Shown here: one piece after another, positions 1 to 12,601 of the stretch
Layout of the letters: every line of letters starts with the position of its first letter
Position numbering within the stretch: position 1 is the stretch's first letter
Origin: Typhlomys cinereus
Lineage: Eukaryota > Chordata > Mammalia > Rodentia > Platacanthomyidae
Direction: 5' to 3'
Assembly (NCBI GenBank): GCA_023101885.1
Contig: JALPQD010000232.1
Location: forward strand, 2,632,618-2,696,617
DNA length: 64,000 nucleotides
Notes under the pieces: model-generated
The model's input: only the letters and a program-made list of their open reading frames with translations
What the model was told of the DNA's origin: nothing
The model's database searches: none
Made by a program: the position numbers and the translations under genes

Positions 1-199
1 TTCTTTTGATGGTAAGTCTCTCATCAAACTTGGTTTATAGACTGTTTATCAAAGTCTATTAACTAGTGTGCAATGTAGTAGGCAGATCTATGCCCACCCA
101 GAATTTAGCCTGACTTTTAGGTTCTGATACTATGTGGAAAGACATTAACAGTGGGGACATTCCCCCAATCCTTCAAGAAGAGATTTTATGCTAAAGTTA

Positions 200-224
200 G
201 TCTTTATTTAATAACTTTATTTAA

Positions 225-270
<46 letters not shown>

Positions 271-440
271 ATGATGGACCAAGTGTGTTTTCTGCAATAA
301 ACCTGGATTGCTTCTATCTCCTTTTTGTTTTGCTGTGGGATCTCTTGGTGTCACCCATCAGGGTGAGAAGTGGCAGCCAGTATCATTTCTGCCTGGCGCG
401 TTCATGTAGGGTTCAGGATCTGAACTCAGTTCCTTCTGCT
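200..440 (-). repeat. Old Dip-like/B2-superfamily SINE, antisense, degraded head
   Basis: From left to right there is a T-rich tail, a (TG)n tract at 227-266, a body, and a decayed tRNA-like head near 415-440. The body shares blocks with the copies at 39072 and 56168, including a stretch reading GATTGCTTCTACCTCC-like and CTGAACTCAG near the head. It belongs to the older stratum, with many substitutions and no CpG-rich core. The head is incomplete and I see no clear target-site duplication. Any open frame across the TG tract is a translated microsatellite, not a gene. Confidence 0.75.
227..266. repeat. (GT)20 microsatellite in a SINE tail
   Basis: Uninterrupted GT dinucleotides, seen directly. 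The tract sits between the SINE body and its A/T-rich end, the same place as in every other copy of this family here. Confidence 0.95.
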
Positions 441-710
441 GCATCCCATGATGCTTATTTGTTTGAGACAGTTTCACATTCTGTATCCCTGTCTGTCCCT
501 GTTCCCCTAGCATTCCTCTTGCCACAGCCCTTAGAACCCTGGAATTGAAATATGAGCTATCATTCCCAGTAGAAGTTTTCAGTTAAAAACGTTTTTTTTT
601 TTTTTTTTTAAAGCTTTGAGTAAGGTACACTGTATAATTCAGTCACTTAAGGTGTTGAAAAGGACGATTGTAAGCTGAGTATGCACTGAACAATATGGAA
701 AGGTACTATA

Positions 711-890
711 GCAAGAGGAAGAGATAGAGAGAAAGAGGGAGAAAGAGAGGAGACTGGAGGAGAGGCAAGAAAAGAGGAAACTGGAAAAGGGAGAGGAGGG
801 AAGAAAGGAAGAGAGAGGAGAAGGGAGGTGAGTAGAAAGGGCAGAGAGGAAACCTTAAGGGAAAGGAAAGGTTAGGAGGAGAGAAAGAAT
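711..890 (+). repeat. Polypurine (GGA/GAA-rich) tract
   Basis: About 180 bases made almost only of A and G on the + strand, with few pyrimidine interruptions. It is imperfect rather than a clean microsatellite. Long homopurine tracts with mirror symmetry can form intramolecular triplexes; that property is known for such DNA and is not shown here. Confidence 0.9.
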
Positions 891-899
891 ATTTTCACA

Positions 900-3800
900 G
901 TGTGACTTGATAGGTTCTGTTAAGAAATATATGCCATATTTTTTATTTATAATGTATAATGTCATGTCATTCCTTAGCAAAGATTTCCCAGTAGTAAGGA
1001 CAATTACACTCTTGAATTAGTGCACAATACTACTATCGAACATGTAAGTTATTATTCACAGATAATAATGCATTCTACTTTACCTTAGGCCTTTGCTTTT
1101 TAAGAAGGATGTTTTCTGTGGAAGTATTTCTCCTCACTGCAAAATGTCAGCGAATAGCCATTGAGCTACTGTACTTTGGTAATGCCACCAATCTGGCTGA
1201 GAAACTGGATTTGAATTTTGTGAATTCTAATCTAATTGGAATTTAAAAGGCCACATGTAATGAATGATCCCTTTTGCCCACTTTACACCAAGTACTAAAC
1301 AATTATGCAAACCCAATGACCAGAGGCATACCCTGTAATACATATCATTCAAAAATTATTTTCATAACTTTCTATTCATTCCTTAACTTCTCAAAATTGT
1401 TTGAAGGGCCACAAGTAGGTAAAACATTCCCTTATTTAATGAGTGATCTGACAAAAGGAGATTCATAGCCATTGCCTTCTGATTTTCCCAAGACTTGGGC
1501 ACTTTGTGCAGCCAGAGGCAGACCAAGTCCCCTGCCTTCTGTATCGAGAGGGACATGTTTTGAGTCACTGCTTTCCTTAATGACTAATCATAATGAGGCC
1601 TCAGTCCTGATGGATAAATAAAACTTCTTGTCACCTTCCCACTACCTCTGAAGGCAACCTGTCTCAGAGGCATGTTTGTGCTTGGGACATGTATGCATCT
1701 ACACCACCTGTCACATGTAAAGGAAGTTGGCAGCATCTATGAAAAGCTCTGTTTTCAGGCACTTTGACTGAAACTTTACAAAATACAAAGCACAAGAAAA
1801 TATGAATATTTTCAAAAAATTGTCACATCGTAGATCTCAAACACTGACTATATAGGTTGAGGAGATTATCTTTTCCCTATATTCATGCAGTACTTAGGTC
1901 TTATATGACTGTCATAAGAATCCGCCACTCAAGAAACATACACAGGAATTTATGAAGCAACATATGTTTAATAGCAGGAATGAAAAAGAAAGAAAAAAAG
2001 TGTGTTTACGCAGTTGAAACAACACCTTTTTGCTTTCTGTCTGGATGACTTCTGTTTGGCTGATTTATTAATACATTTTGATCTTTTCTGATGTAGTTTA
2101 ACATCTGTTCAATTATCATATTCTTAACAAGAATTTCCTTGGCATGTTTTCAGATCCATCTTCCCTTTGTTATCTTAGACAAATTGACTGATGTTGATTT
2201 CATTGGGGACGTGCAATATTAAAGGTTAAGTGGAGATTATAGAAGTGAAATAAGCCATCAGGATAAGATTGGAGAAGTTCAAAGGGAAAGCATTGAGGGA
2301 AAGGTGCTCAGCAGAGACAGAGGACTTTTAGGAAGTCACATATGCCAAAATCTAGAATACTTATGACTTTTGATTAAGGGGCTGGAGAGTTGACTGAGTG
2401 AGGTTTTTATCATCCTTTATTCTTCTAGTACTTATTTGGTAATTTATTACTTTAGCTTCTTGAGAAAAATTATTAGTGCAGAAGTGCAGAACATGTCAGG
2501 AAGAAGCTACTTTCTCTTTTTCCCTTTTCTGTGTTTTCTACATTTTACTGGAATACACAAAATAAATTGTTAGTAGGCTAAACATGATTTTTCTCATTAT
2601 CTCAATTAAAATAAAATTTTGATAGGTATTGGATTTTCAAGGGCTCAATTATTATTCTTTCTTGAAATCTGTTCTTTTCAATTTTCCCTTGTTTTCATTC
2701 CATTTCATTTTCTAAAAAACCTCTTGCAGAGAATCTTTCACAGATAAAGAGAAGTGTGGAATTTGAACTGGGATTTAATTTCTTTATGTTTTTATCATTT
2801 CTCATTCTGAGACATAAAATTATACCTTAAACATTGACTCACAATGCAAATACTTTTGATGAAAGCAATTAGCGCCTTCAAAATTTCAAAATTTAACTCC
2901 TATATAACATATTCAGTTACACATACAAATTTGATTAAGTTTTAATTTATTGGTCATCAAGTAATTTTATTTATTATATTTAATAAGCTTATTCTTCATT
3001 TGTATTAGATTTTTAAACGTTCAATTACATATCCTTTATTAGCATAGTCCTGTGGTCTTTTATATGACAGAGGGGGTTTGTTATAAAACTATTTTGAAGA
3101 GGCACGTGTACAGAATAAATGTAACTACCTTTATTTTCATATTTGATTTTGTGTTAGACATACGACCTTATTATTCTCTGAGGTTGTCCTGAGACCTACT
3201 GTGCAATCAAAGAAAGCCTCAAACACATAATAGTCTGTCAACTTTGTCTCTCAAATCCTGGAATTATAAGTATTTTATTACATAAAAATTTAAACTTATG
3301 AAACTAGAAATTTGATTCCAGTTACTAGAATTCTTTTTTAAAATCTACAATGAAATTCAAAAAAATATTTTTACATACAGAATGGTAAAAATACATTTTT
3401 GAAGTTTCTTTTTTTTCATGTACAACTAAAGAAAGGAAAAGAAAGATTCATTTGGATTTTGTTTCCAATGTCCATTATGGCAGGAATTTCTTATCAGAAA
3501 ATGTGATTTGAGGCAGAAGCAAGAGGCAAATTCATGTAGCTTCAGACATCATTAACATATTAAAAGAGCATATTAAAAGAAACTGGGACCTGACTATCAA
3601 ACCTCAAATTCTACTCCCTGTGAAAGACCTTCTTCCAGTAAGGTTCTAGTTCCAGCAGGTGCCACAACATTCCCAAATATCATAGCTCTCTAAGGATTCA
3701 AACATGTGCTTGTGGGGGCAAATAATATTCACACCAGGACACAAATCTAGAAAAGACAAAAAATGCAAGTGTTATACCAGCTATTGCCTGAAACCGTAAC

Positions 3801-6348
3801 AATAATTATGGCCAGTGCAGAATTCTATTTTCGAAATGCATAGAAGGCTGGCCAGGAAACATTAGAACCTCTCTGTCTTTAACCTTTATAGTGCTGAGTT
3901 TTTAAACAGTGCCACACCTTGCTTCTTGGGTTCTTAGGATTCCAATTCAGGTTTTTGTAATTGCATAGCAAACATTTTAGCAATTAGGTTCTCATTCCTT
4001 CAATGCATTTTCTTTTTTAAGCTTTAATTTCATTTTATTCTTTTAGAGTTTCATCCATGAATATGGTGAAATTACGATATTTTGATACCTCAATTCCAAA
4101 TTTTCCTATTGTAGACATTTTAAGCTTTTAAATGAGATTCAGTCAATGTAATCAAAAGTAAAACTATCCAACCTACATTCATTATATTAAAAACTGTCTT
4201 AAAATTTCAGTACTTTATTGTATTCATAATGTATACAAAAATCATATAAGTTTAAATTTTATCAAAAGTTAACCATGTGATTAAATGAAAATATTTTTGT
4301 TTTGGCTTTCATAATGATCACAATATAACTTAAATGTCAAGAATTTATTTCCACAACTTTCACTAATAATGATCTAAGACTATCTCTAACTTTTTTTTAA
4401 AAAAGGTTTTATCTGTAAGACTTCATTACTTTCAGAAGTTTGGGGAGATAAAGAATCTTATGAGTTTGTAATCAGAAAGAGTAATTCCCAAAAAAGGTGA
4501 AAATGCATTTAATCAGTGATACTTGGTTCTAAAAATTGCAATTAACTTTTGAAAAATAAAATATTTATAATACTTATCACAATAATTTTGCTCAAATAAC
4601 TTTGATAATTTATTAATATGTGTTAGATTGTAGGATAAAAAAGTGAACAAGCTTGCACTATCATTTGATTTGCCCAAACCAAAATTAACTATATGTATGT
4701 ATATAAAATTCTTTATTACATACTGATTTTTAATATCTAGCATGCAAGAGTTAATACAAAATTATTCTACAGTTAAAGTCTCTACGGATTTTAAAGTAAG
4801 ACAAATGTGTAAAAATTTAAATAGAGCAGATTGTATGTTTTAATATACATCCAGACAGCTCTAGAGGACCTATAAATATAGAGATATTCTGACTTAGAAA
4901 AATAATGTTATAGAGAAGCTACCAAGAAATAATAAAATTTGAGTTTTGTCAATTAACATTTAATACTGGAGAATGAATTGAAATTCGACATTTTTTGAAA
5001 GTACAAATAATTTTTAACCATATGATCTTGGTAGGATTTATGCTAATGATTAATTTGAAATTATCAACAGAGACTATTGATAACAGAAGCAATAATCAAC
5101 ATTTTTTGTAAGTTGATCAACATGTGTCAGATCAATAATCAACATTTTTTTCTAAGTTGATCATGATGTGTTTTTGTGTTTCTTTATATTCTATTGATGT
5201 AAATTGTAAATGTAGATTTTCAAATGTGATTTCCAATCTTCATCTCTGATATCCACAATTCTTATTAGTGTGGCATAAAATACTAGGAACAATAACTGTA
5301 CAGAAAGGAAGACATACAAGAATATATATGATTCTAATGAGTATACTTTCAGTTTTGACAATGAAGACTTTTTTTTTTTGCATGTATATAGAGTAGTGTC
5401 TCAATATACCAACACAATAAATGTTTTTAAACAAGAGTTATGTTATTAGAAAGTAAGGGCACTGCTGCTGTGAACAAACATATTAACATAATTTCATATT
5501 CATAATAATATGATATATTCATATATATAATGCACATGGAAGATGTTTGGAAGTGAAATCATTAGGGTTGAATAATTAATAGGTTTGATGAGAAGTAGAG
5601 AAACTGACAGAAAAGAAGGGAAGATGTCCAGGTTTCTGACTTGGGAGAAAGTTGATAGTCAAACCAGGAAAATATGTGTTAACTTCCCTGGTGTCATTAG
5701 GAGCTAAAGACAACATACCACTCAGTTCTGAATTCCATAGGTCCGAATAACATGTAATTAATGCATTCCCTTCTATAGAGCACTTATTCTATTTTCACAC
5801 ATTAACTTTTACTTTCCTTTGGAAACAATTCTCTCCACTGAATTTAATTCTCCTTGACAGCAACGGGAAAGAAGAAAGAGGGCTCAGTGTTACACAGCTA
5901 TGGTTCTTGCCATCAGGCAGCATTACTCTCTTGTAAGAGGAGCTTTGGGAAAACTCCTTTTGATCCTTTTTTCCCTTCAAAAATTTGCTTAAATGGAGCA
6001 CACTATTTTCTCATAAGCTTTCCGATTATCTTCTTGCTGATGCATCCAATTTATCTTTTCTTCTTGCTTCCGTGCTCACAGGTAGCTCATTAAGAGAATG
6101 GCACTGGGTAAGAATGAGGCATTCTGAAGAATACATAGGCGATGCTGGGAGAATGATTAAATGTAGTGGAAAAGAGGGAGGAATCATCAGGGGAAGGAAG
6201 ACTCCCCAAAACAGCAAGACTGAAGTGTAAGTTATAAAGCAAGGGAACAGACGTTTTGTGGCTCTTTAATTTTAGCCTAGCAAGTTGCTCATGTCTTCAT
6301 AGACTAAAGGAAATGTTCTTAGCAGGTAAAAAGTCAAACACATCTTTC
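900..6348. other. Single-copy AT-rich DNA, no gene recognised
   Basis: Stop codons are frequent in all frames and the longest open frames are under 85 codons with no recognisable domain. I recognise no interspersed repeat beyond possible decayed fragments. The only local structure is the 43-bp tandem duplication at 5090-5172. Confidence 0.6.
5090..5172. repeat. Two-copy tandem duplication, 43-bp period
   Basis: The block starting CAATAATCAACATTTTTT and ending near a GTTGATCA motif occurs at 5090-5132 and again from 5133 with a few substitutions. The GTTGATCA/TGATCAAC pieces also give each unit a small palindrome. Confidence 0.8.
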
Positions 6349-6619
6349 TTTTTTTTTAATTAATTAATTAATTTAGTTTTCTGCTCATACAAATGTAATA
6401 GGTACCCCTGTCCCCTCTTTCCCTCTACCCCTCCCTAGACCTCCCTGCTCCCTTCCCCCTTCCCTCCCTTTCTCCTAGTGCCCCCTCCCCCAATCCCTGA
6501 AGCATCCTTTAATGTGTATGTCAAACTTTCTTCTGGGTCCTCCTCTCTGATGAGGTATAAGGACTCAATGGCATTTCCTAGAACTCTTTCTTGTGTTCCT
6601 CTTATCAAACACATCTTTC
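6334..6619 (-). mobile_element. Short L1 3' UTR insertion (tail only), antisense, with 15-bp TSD
   Basis: A perfect 15-bp duplication, TCAAACACATCTTTC, lies at 6334-6348 and 6605-6619. Between them, 6349-6604 reads on the minus strand as the last 256 bp of an L1 3' UTR: start near GAACACAAGAAAGAG, then a G-rich polypurine stretch, then TGTATGAGC followed by an A/T-rich tail. It matches the 3' ends of the longer L1s at 23160, 35544 and 59632. It contains no coding sequence. The 5' boundary coincides with that of the insertion at 14919. Confidence 0.9.
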
Positions 6620-7420
6620 ATAGATAGTTTAGAATAAAAAATAATTCTACCTAATGACTTTGAGAGTAGCTCTAGAAGGGGGAGGTGGCTCGTTGCTAGA
6701 CCTTTCCAGGCCCCATCAATGCTGTACCTCAATCTATTGTCACACACATTAAGCAGAATTTCTCTGGCTGCTTCATATCTACAGGCCTTACAGATGCTAT
6801 TTTCGGATGCAATTCCAAAATTATAGGACTCTATGTTGTGCCCTCTGATCAAAAGAATTTCTGGCCTGCTGCCTGCGCTCTCTTTCTCTTGCACCTCGGT
6901 TGACATATTTTCCTACAAGTTCCTGTATTGCTTTTAACGTAACTTAATTCAGCCCTTGTAGACAAAAAAAGAAACATTTCCTTTTTGTGGTCATTCAGGA
7001 CGCAATGCCAACACCAGAGGTCTCGGTGACAATGCTTCAGGGAAATATTTCCTGGATCTGACACATTCAGCAGAGAAAAAGAAGATGAAAAACTGGCCTT
7101 TTGCTGAAAATGTGATAAAAGCAGCCCCTAGTCAGAGGAAAACCAACAGCCAATGGAGATAGAGCCACCTATGAGACCTGGAGGTCAGCACATATTTAAG
7201 TGCAGATCAGAGGATGATCTTCCCCAGAAGAGGAAACTGGAGATCTGAAAGAGCAAGCATTTCATACAAAGGAAAAGCTCTCTTTAACAGAGCTTGACTT
7301 CTGCATCAGTCAATCTTGACCACTTTACACAGAGGAGCATCTTGGCCCAGTGTCCATAGAGAGCAGTCACAGTCTGGATCCTAGAGCAAACATGCTAGGA
7401 GGTCATTTTTAAACAGCTAC
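6620..7420. other. GC-richer single-copy block, function unknown
   Basis: This stretch is less AT-rich than its surroundings, matches none of the repeats in the window, and contains no convincing exon. Open frames of 71-113 codons on the minus strand partly overlap the neighbouring L1 fragment and show no domain. A CAGCCAATGG CCAAT-type motif occurs near 7150. It could be a conserved non-coding element, an untranslated exon or an old unrecognised repeat; the sequence alone does not decide. Confidence 0.3.
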
Positions 7421-10012
7421 TCTTCACTATAGCAGAAGAATAATGCCAATATGGAGAAGTTCTTGCCCGGAAGGGAAATGAGATTCATTATACGTATTTT
7501 TAAAAGCCAACAAATGAAGCCCAATTATAAAACAAAGATCAATGGCATGTCTCTTGAAGATCACAATGATTTATGTCGAACACAGAACATATTCTAGTAA
7601 GTGAAGGTCGCTTTGAAAATCCAAATGTGTGTTAGCACAAAGTAAACTCAGCACTGCTTTGATAAGGAGGCTAGACTCTGGAGGTGAAATCTTAGGCAAA
7701 TAAACAGACAAACAGATTGCAGTAAAACTACAAGAGTGAAAAGAATGCAAAACATCAGGCAATTAATCCTGGTTTGAAGATGATATGCAAAATGAAGATA
7801 GAAACTATTACACTAAAACTTCCCAAAGTTATGAATTAAAAACTGTATTAAATCTGAATATGCACTCTTATTATACAATTAAGTATCTTCAGATTGAAAG
7901 TGTTAAATCCAAAATGATTTAATAGCTGAAGCATGTAAAACAAGCTTTTTCTCCTTTAAATTTAATCTAATGATATTATTTGAAAAACATGCATTGTTCA
8001 TGCGATTCAGTGCCTGTTGGAACCAAAGAAATCTGATACCAAATTAAATAACATGCTTTTTTTTCTGTTTGAAATAACTTATTGCTGACTATATAGAGAG
8101 ATATGTTCTTTGTCTATTTTTTATTCTCCTTTCAGAGATTTTATTTTACATTTAAAGAGGCTTCCTAACATTTTGTATTCTTAAACAAATGACATAATCA
8201 CATAATGGGGAATATATCCTAGGTCTTAACTTTTCCTCTTTTTTTATGGAGATGGAAATTTTGAGTTCTAGTTAACCACAACAACAAAAACAACAATGAC
8301 ATTTTAAAAGAGGCCTCAAATTAGAGAGTTAAAGAAATTCCTTTCCAAATGATTGATGCATGATTTTATGCAAAGTGGCTTTGAATGTAGAATTTGGGAC
8401 ACAAACCATGTCAGGCAGGCTTGTCAGGTAGGCTTATTGAGAGTATCAGCTACACAAAATCTATGTTATAACAATGAAGAAGATAAATTAAAGGTATATT
8501 AGAATTGGCATGTGCCTGAAATTCAAACTTTATTGGCAAAAGCAAGGGCATTAAGCATTTAAAGCTATCCTCAGATCTACAGTGTGTTTAAGGTCAATAT
8601 GCAATAAAAGGCACTGTTTAGGGGAAAGACAACTCTTTTTCAAAATAAAAACAAAAACACAAAAAGCCAGGGAGAAACAAAGTAAGAATATGGCACAGTA
8701 TCAGATGTGGCAAAGAGAAGTTTAATATAAACAAATTTTGTATCAAATTTGTATTAAAAATCCATCAGTACAACAAAGCCTAGAGTCATGTACATATGGA
8801 TGTTTTGGTTGTGAGTTAAAAGTAAGTCAAACTAAGTCCCAAACCATAAACATAAATGTAACATTACAGAGCATTCCATAATATACAATGACAGAAATAC
8901 AAAGAGAACTTTACTTCCTACACAATATTGTTAAGTTTACTCTATTTTAAGCTTTTATTTGAATAAAGTTTTTTTAAAGGAATACAAGCTCAGACTATTT
9001 TACAAGTAATGACAGGTGAGGAGCCATGGCTCCAATCCATTCACAAAATCTGCTCTCAGATCAGTTCTAACAGAACTGTGCTCGCTACTATACGTGACAG
9101 CATAAGAGTGAAATGAAACTGATTTCACATTCAGTGGAAGTAACCAGTGTCTTGAATGAACTTCAGCAGTGTTGTCCAAGGAATCATTAAAGGAGGCAGA
9201 ATTATTTAATGTGAAGATTCTGAAGTGGTAAGGGAAAAATGTCCATGCTATGAATCTCAGACATTCAAAACACTTCATGGAACTGGATCGTTCATGAGTA
9301 TTTCAAAACCTAAAATCATTAAAACCAACAAGATGCAGAAAGACACAGGACACCATTATTTTCCTATTCTGAGTGCTATCCAAACCATAGTAATGGTATC
9401 ATCAGCTTTTAAATGTTGAAAGTATAATTGCAATAGATGTCCAAAGTTTCCTTTAAAACCCTAAATATTTCCCACAAGATTTTATTTATTATATATCTTA
9501 CTCTCTGTTACAAAGAAGTAAATTTCTTTGACATATTTGTTTTGACAACTAACTAAGGTTTTTATTGAAGTTTACAAAGATACCTTTTCAATTGTCATGA
9601 GCTCATTAAGGTTCATTATGTTTTATGACAATATGCATGTGGATTTCATATAATTACATATAAAGAAAAGATAACTTTTTTCTTTTGTTATTATTTTACT
9701 TATATTTGTAGGACTGCATTTAATAACATGTAATTACAGGAATAAAATGCATTATTGTTTACATGTAAGTATATTTAGCTTATATATAGATATATAACAT
9801 TTACAATAGCATTGTTGTTAAAATTGATATTATAAAAATGAGATATGTAAAAACTCTATTATTGTCTCTATTGCTTTCTAGCCAGAGATTACGTCTAGCC
9901 TGATGCATTTATTCTTGCTTTTTCTGCCCTCAATTGACTGAACCACTGGTGAACATATATCATACAAATGTGTGACTGTCCCAATATTTTTATTTGTGTT
10001 AAATATTTGGTG
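7421..10012. other. Single-copy AT-rich DNA, no gene recognised
   Basis: No repeat of the families seen elsewhere and no coding region. The 92-codon minus-strand frame at 9000-9278 has no recognisable motif and no codon-bias support. Confidence 0.6.
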
Positions 10013-12134
10013 CCTGAAGAGAATAAGTCCAAATAAAACTATATGAGATTAAAAGGTTTTTGCTCAGCAAAAGAAACTGTTAAACGAGCGAAAAAGCAAC
10101 CTATGAAATGGGAGAGTATCTTTAACCACACATCTGATAGAATACTAATATCCAGAGTACACAAAGAACTCTAAAAATTAAATACCAAAGAAATATACAA
10201 ACCCACTAATAATGGGCTATACAACTGAAAAGGAATCTTTCACAAGATGACATTCAATGTCTAACAAACACTTTAAAAATGTTCTGCCTCCCTAATCATT
10301 AGGGAAATGCAAATTAAAACAACCTCAAGATATCATTTCATTCCAGTCAGAATGGCTAAAATCTAAAACAAAACAACAGCAAATATTGGCATAGTTTTGG
10401 GAAGATGGGGGCCTTCATACATTGCTGGTGGAATTGTAAACTCATACAACCTCTTCACTGAATAGTTACTAGGTTCCTAAAATCTTAAAATTAAAATACC
10501 ATATTACCCAGCTATATCAGTATTCCCAAAGTACATTTCAACCTGCAACACAGTCATATGTATAACTGAGTTTCTCTGTTCACAATAGCAAAGTAATGGA
10601 ACCAACCTAGATGTCTAACAGTTGATGAATGATGAATGAAATGTGGTACATATATAAAATGGAATAGTATTTAGTTGTCAGGAAAAATGAACTAATGAAA
10701 TTTGCCAGTAAATGGATGGAGCTGGAAGAAATTATATTGAGTGAGATATCCCAGATACAGAAAGACATCATTTGTTCTCTTCAAGTGGATCCTAGCATTA
10801 AACCTTCAGTTTGATATAATCAAACAAAACCTTTTGCAACACCCACAAATTCATAGGAACACAAGCCAGGGTGAGGGAGTGGAACAAGATCCCAAAAGAG
10901 CAGAAAAGAAAGAACATGGGGAAGCAAGTGAGTAAAGCTTTTATGTAAGAAAAGTCTTGAAAGAGAGGGAAGAATAAGAATAGGACACAGTAAAAAGTGG
11001 AGTTTAGCGGGGCTGGAGAGGTGGCTCATGGGTTAAGCCTCCACCTTGCAGGCGGAAGGTCCTGAGTTCGGATCCTAGACCCCAAGTATAGACGCCAGGC
11101 GGAAGCGGGGGCGGCCTGCGCTTCTGGTCCTGATAGGGCGGAGCCTGTGAGTCCCGGGGCAGAAGGAGGTGGAGGTGTCCATGGTGGTTTGCGAATTCGT
11201 CCGTGGTTCTACACAGACACGCACATGCACACAGTTGAATAAATAATAATAATAAAATTTTTTTTAAAAAAGTGGAGTTTAGCCTCCAGGTTAGAAATCA
11301 CCTTCTTATTAATCTTTAACAACCCCCCCACCAATGACAAGCAGGCACACACACAGTAATACAAACAAGCCTTAATAGCAGTGGAAGTATATAATTGACA
11401 CAAGGCTGATTGGATCTCTCAATTCTATCCCAAAACACCTGATAGCAAACCACCATCTACACCCCTCTCATTATGTCTTTGGATAAGAAAAGATCTCAAC
11501 ACTCAAACAAGATGCAGCCCACTGCAATGGATGGGCAGTGAAATAGACAACAATAAACTGGAGTGCAGAGTATAAGCAACCGTAAACCCTCAACTCAAGT
11601 CAGACCAATCAAACCTCCTCTCATCCTAAGGCTCAGGTGATTTTGTGGACAGAATTTTCAGTAAGATTTTAAGAGCCTGAGGGTGAGGAAGTTCCCTGCT
11701 AGACAGGTCATCCAGAATCTCACTGCAATGAGATCTATACCCTCACCACATCTGCACAATTGTGGACATATCATCATTCCCCAAAGATCAGCCAGGAACT
11801 CAGGAGAAATAATTGCATGTGGTGGGAAACTTAGGGCAAGGACTAGACAAGTGAAAGAGAGCATCGCTATTGGTGATCTACCCAAGGAAGGGTCACTTAA
11901 ACTGCCACAGATTCCTGAGCCTCTAATAGAGCAGAAAATCCCAAGGGAACTCAGTTGCCCACACAAGCAGACAGGCAGGAGGGTGAGAGGGAGAAAGATG
12001 GATTGTTGAAAGTAAGAGAGGGAGGGAGTAAAAGGAGGGAGAGGAAAAGTAAAAGGGGGAGAATGAGGGATGACAATCACTCATGTTTGCATAAAAAGAG
12101 AATTCTTAATCAAATAAATAAACAAATAAAAATA
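10013..12134 (+). mobile_element. Old L1, sense, 5'-truncated, interrupted by a SINE
   Basis: The segment resembles the C-terminal part of L1 ORF2 followed by the 3' UTR. Hallmarks in order are GCTCAGCAAAAGAAACTG (10061), GGGAAATGCAAATTAAAAC (10301), a run similar to CATTGCTGGTGGAATTG (10420), the block reading ATGGATGGAGCTGGAAGAAA (10713), and a purine-rich 3' UTR ending in an (AAATA)-type tail near 12134. Several substitutions and stops make it non-coding, and it is more diverged than the copies at 35544 and 59632. A young SINE lies inside at 11009-11266. Confidence 0.88.
10992..11283 (+). mobile_element. Young Dip-like SINE, sense, with 17-bp TSD
   Basis: The perfect duplication AAAAAGTGGAGTTTAGC lies at 10992-11008 and 11267-11283. 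The SINE body, 11009-11266, starts GGGGCTGGAGAGGTGGCTCA (A-box region) and has a B-box-like GAGTTCGGATCC near 11065, as expected for a tRNA-derived RNA polymerase III promoter. The CpG-rich core is followed by a short CA tract and GTTGAATAAATAATAATAA, then a T-run and A-run. AATAAA plus T-run marks a T+ class SINE. It inserted into the old L1 at 10013. Confidence 0.93.
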
Positions 12135-12601
12135 TTAATGCTTGATTAGATTGAGACAGACAAATGAAAACAAAATTAGATTTATGCATAATTATATACA
12201 ACTGGATAAGAACAAAAGGGAAAGGAGAAAGAAATGAGGAATTAACAGTTGAATAAACTGAATCTTTATAACGTTGTATATTGCACATTATTCTTTAGAC
12301 ACTGATATTATTGTTTTTATGTAAGTGCACACTTTTATTGAAATGCAAACAACACATTGTAACAGATTAACTGATGAACAGTGTTTCATTGTATGATGTT
12401 ATATGGAAAAAGTAGACACTTTCAGGAGTTTAGTAACTAGTAAGAGGTGTCTAGATACATCTCCTGAAGGTAAAATCAAGTTGCAATATGTTTCTCCCTT
12501 TGTTGATCTTGTCCCTATCATAAGGTAAACTGTTTGCTCTACCACATGCCTTCTGTCATGATGTAATATGTCACCACAGGTTCACAGCAGCAGATTGGTA
12601 A
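12135..12601. other. Spacer between tail-to-tail L1s
   Basis: About 470 bases of AT-rich DNA separate the 3' end of the + L1 from the 3' end of the - L1. I see no gene or repeat in it. Confidence 0.6.

Noticed and set aside
231..548. 105-codon open frame starting with alternating Cys-Val
   Set aside because: Translation of a GT microsatellite and an antisense SINE; the same pattern recurs at 14347, 17945 and 25903.
2377..2405. SINE-head-like GGGGCTGGAGAG motif
   Set aside because: Only about 28 bp resemble the head and no body or tail follows; it may be a tiny truncated SINE or chance.
6565..6906. 113-codon minus-strand frame
   Set aside because: One end lies in the L1 3' UTR insertion, the rest in unclassified DNA; no domain seen.
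9000..9278. 92-codon minus-strand frame
   Set aside because: No recognisable domain, no homology by eye, typical length for chance in this composition.
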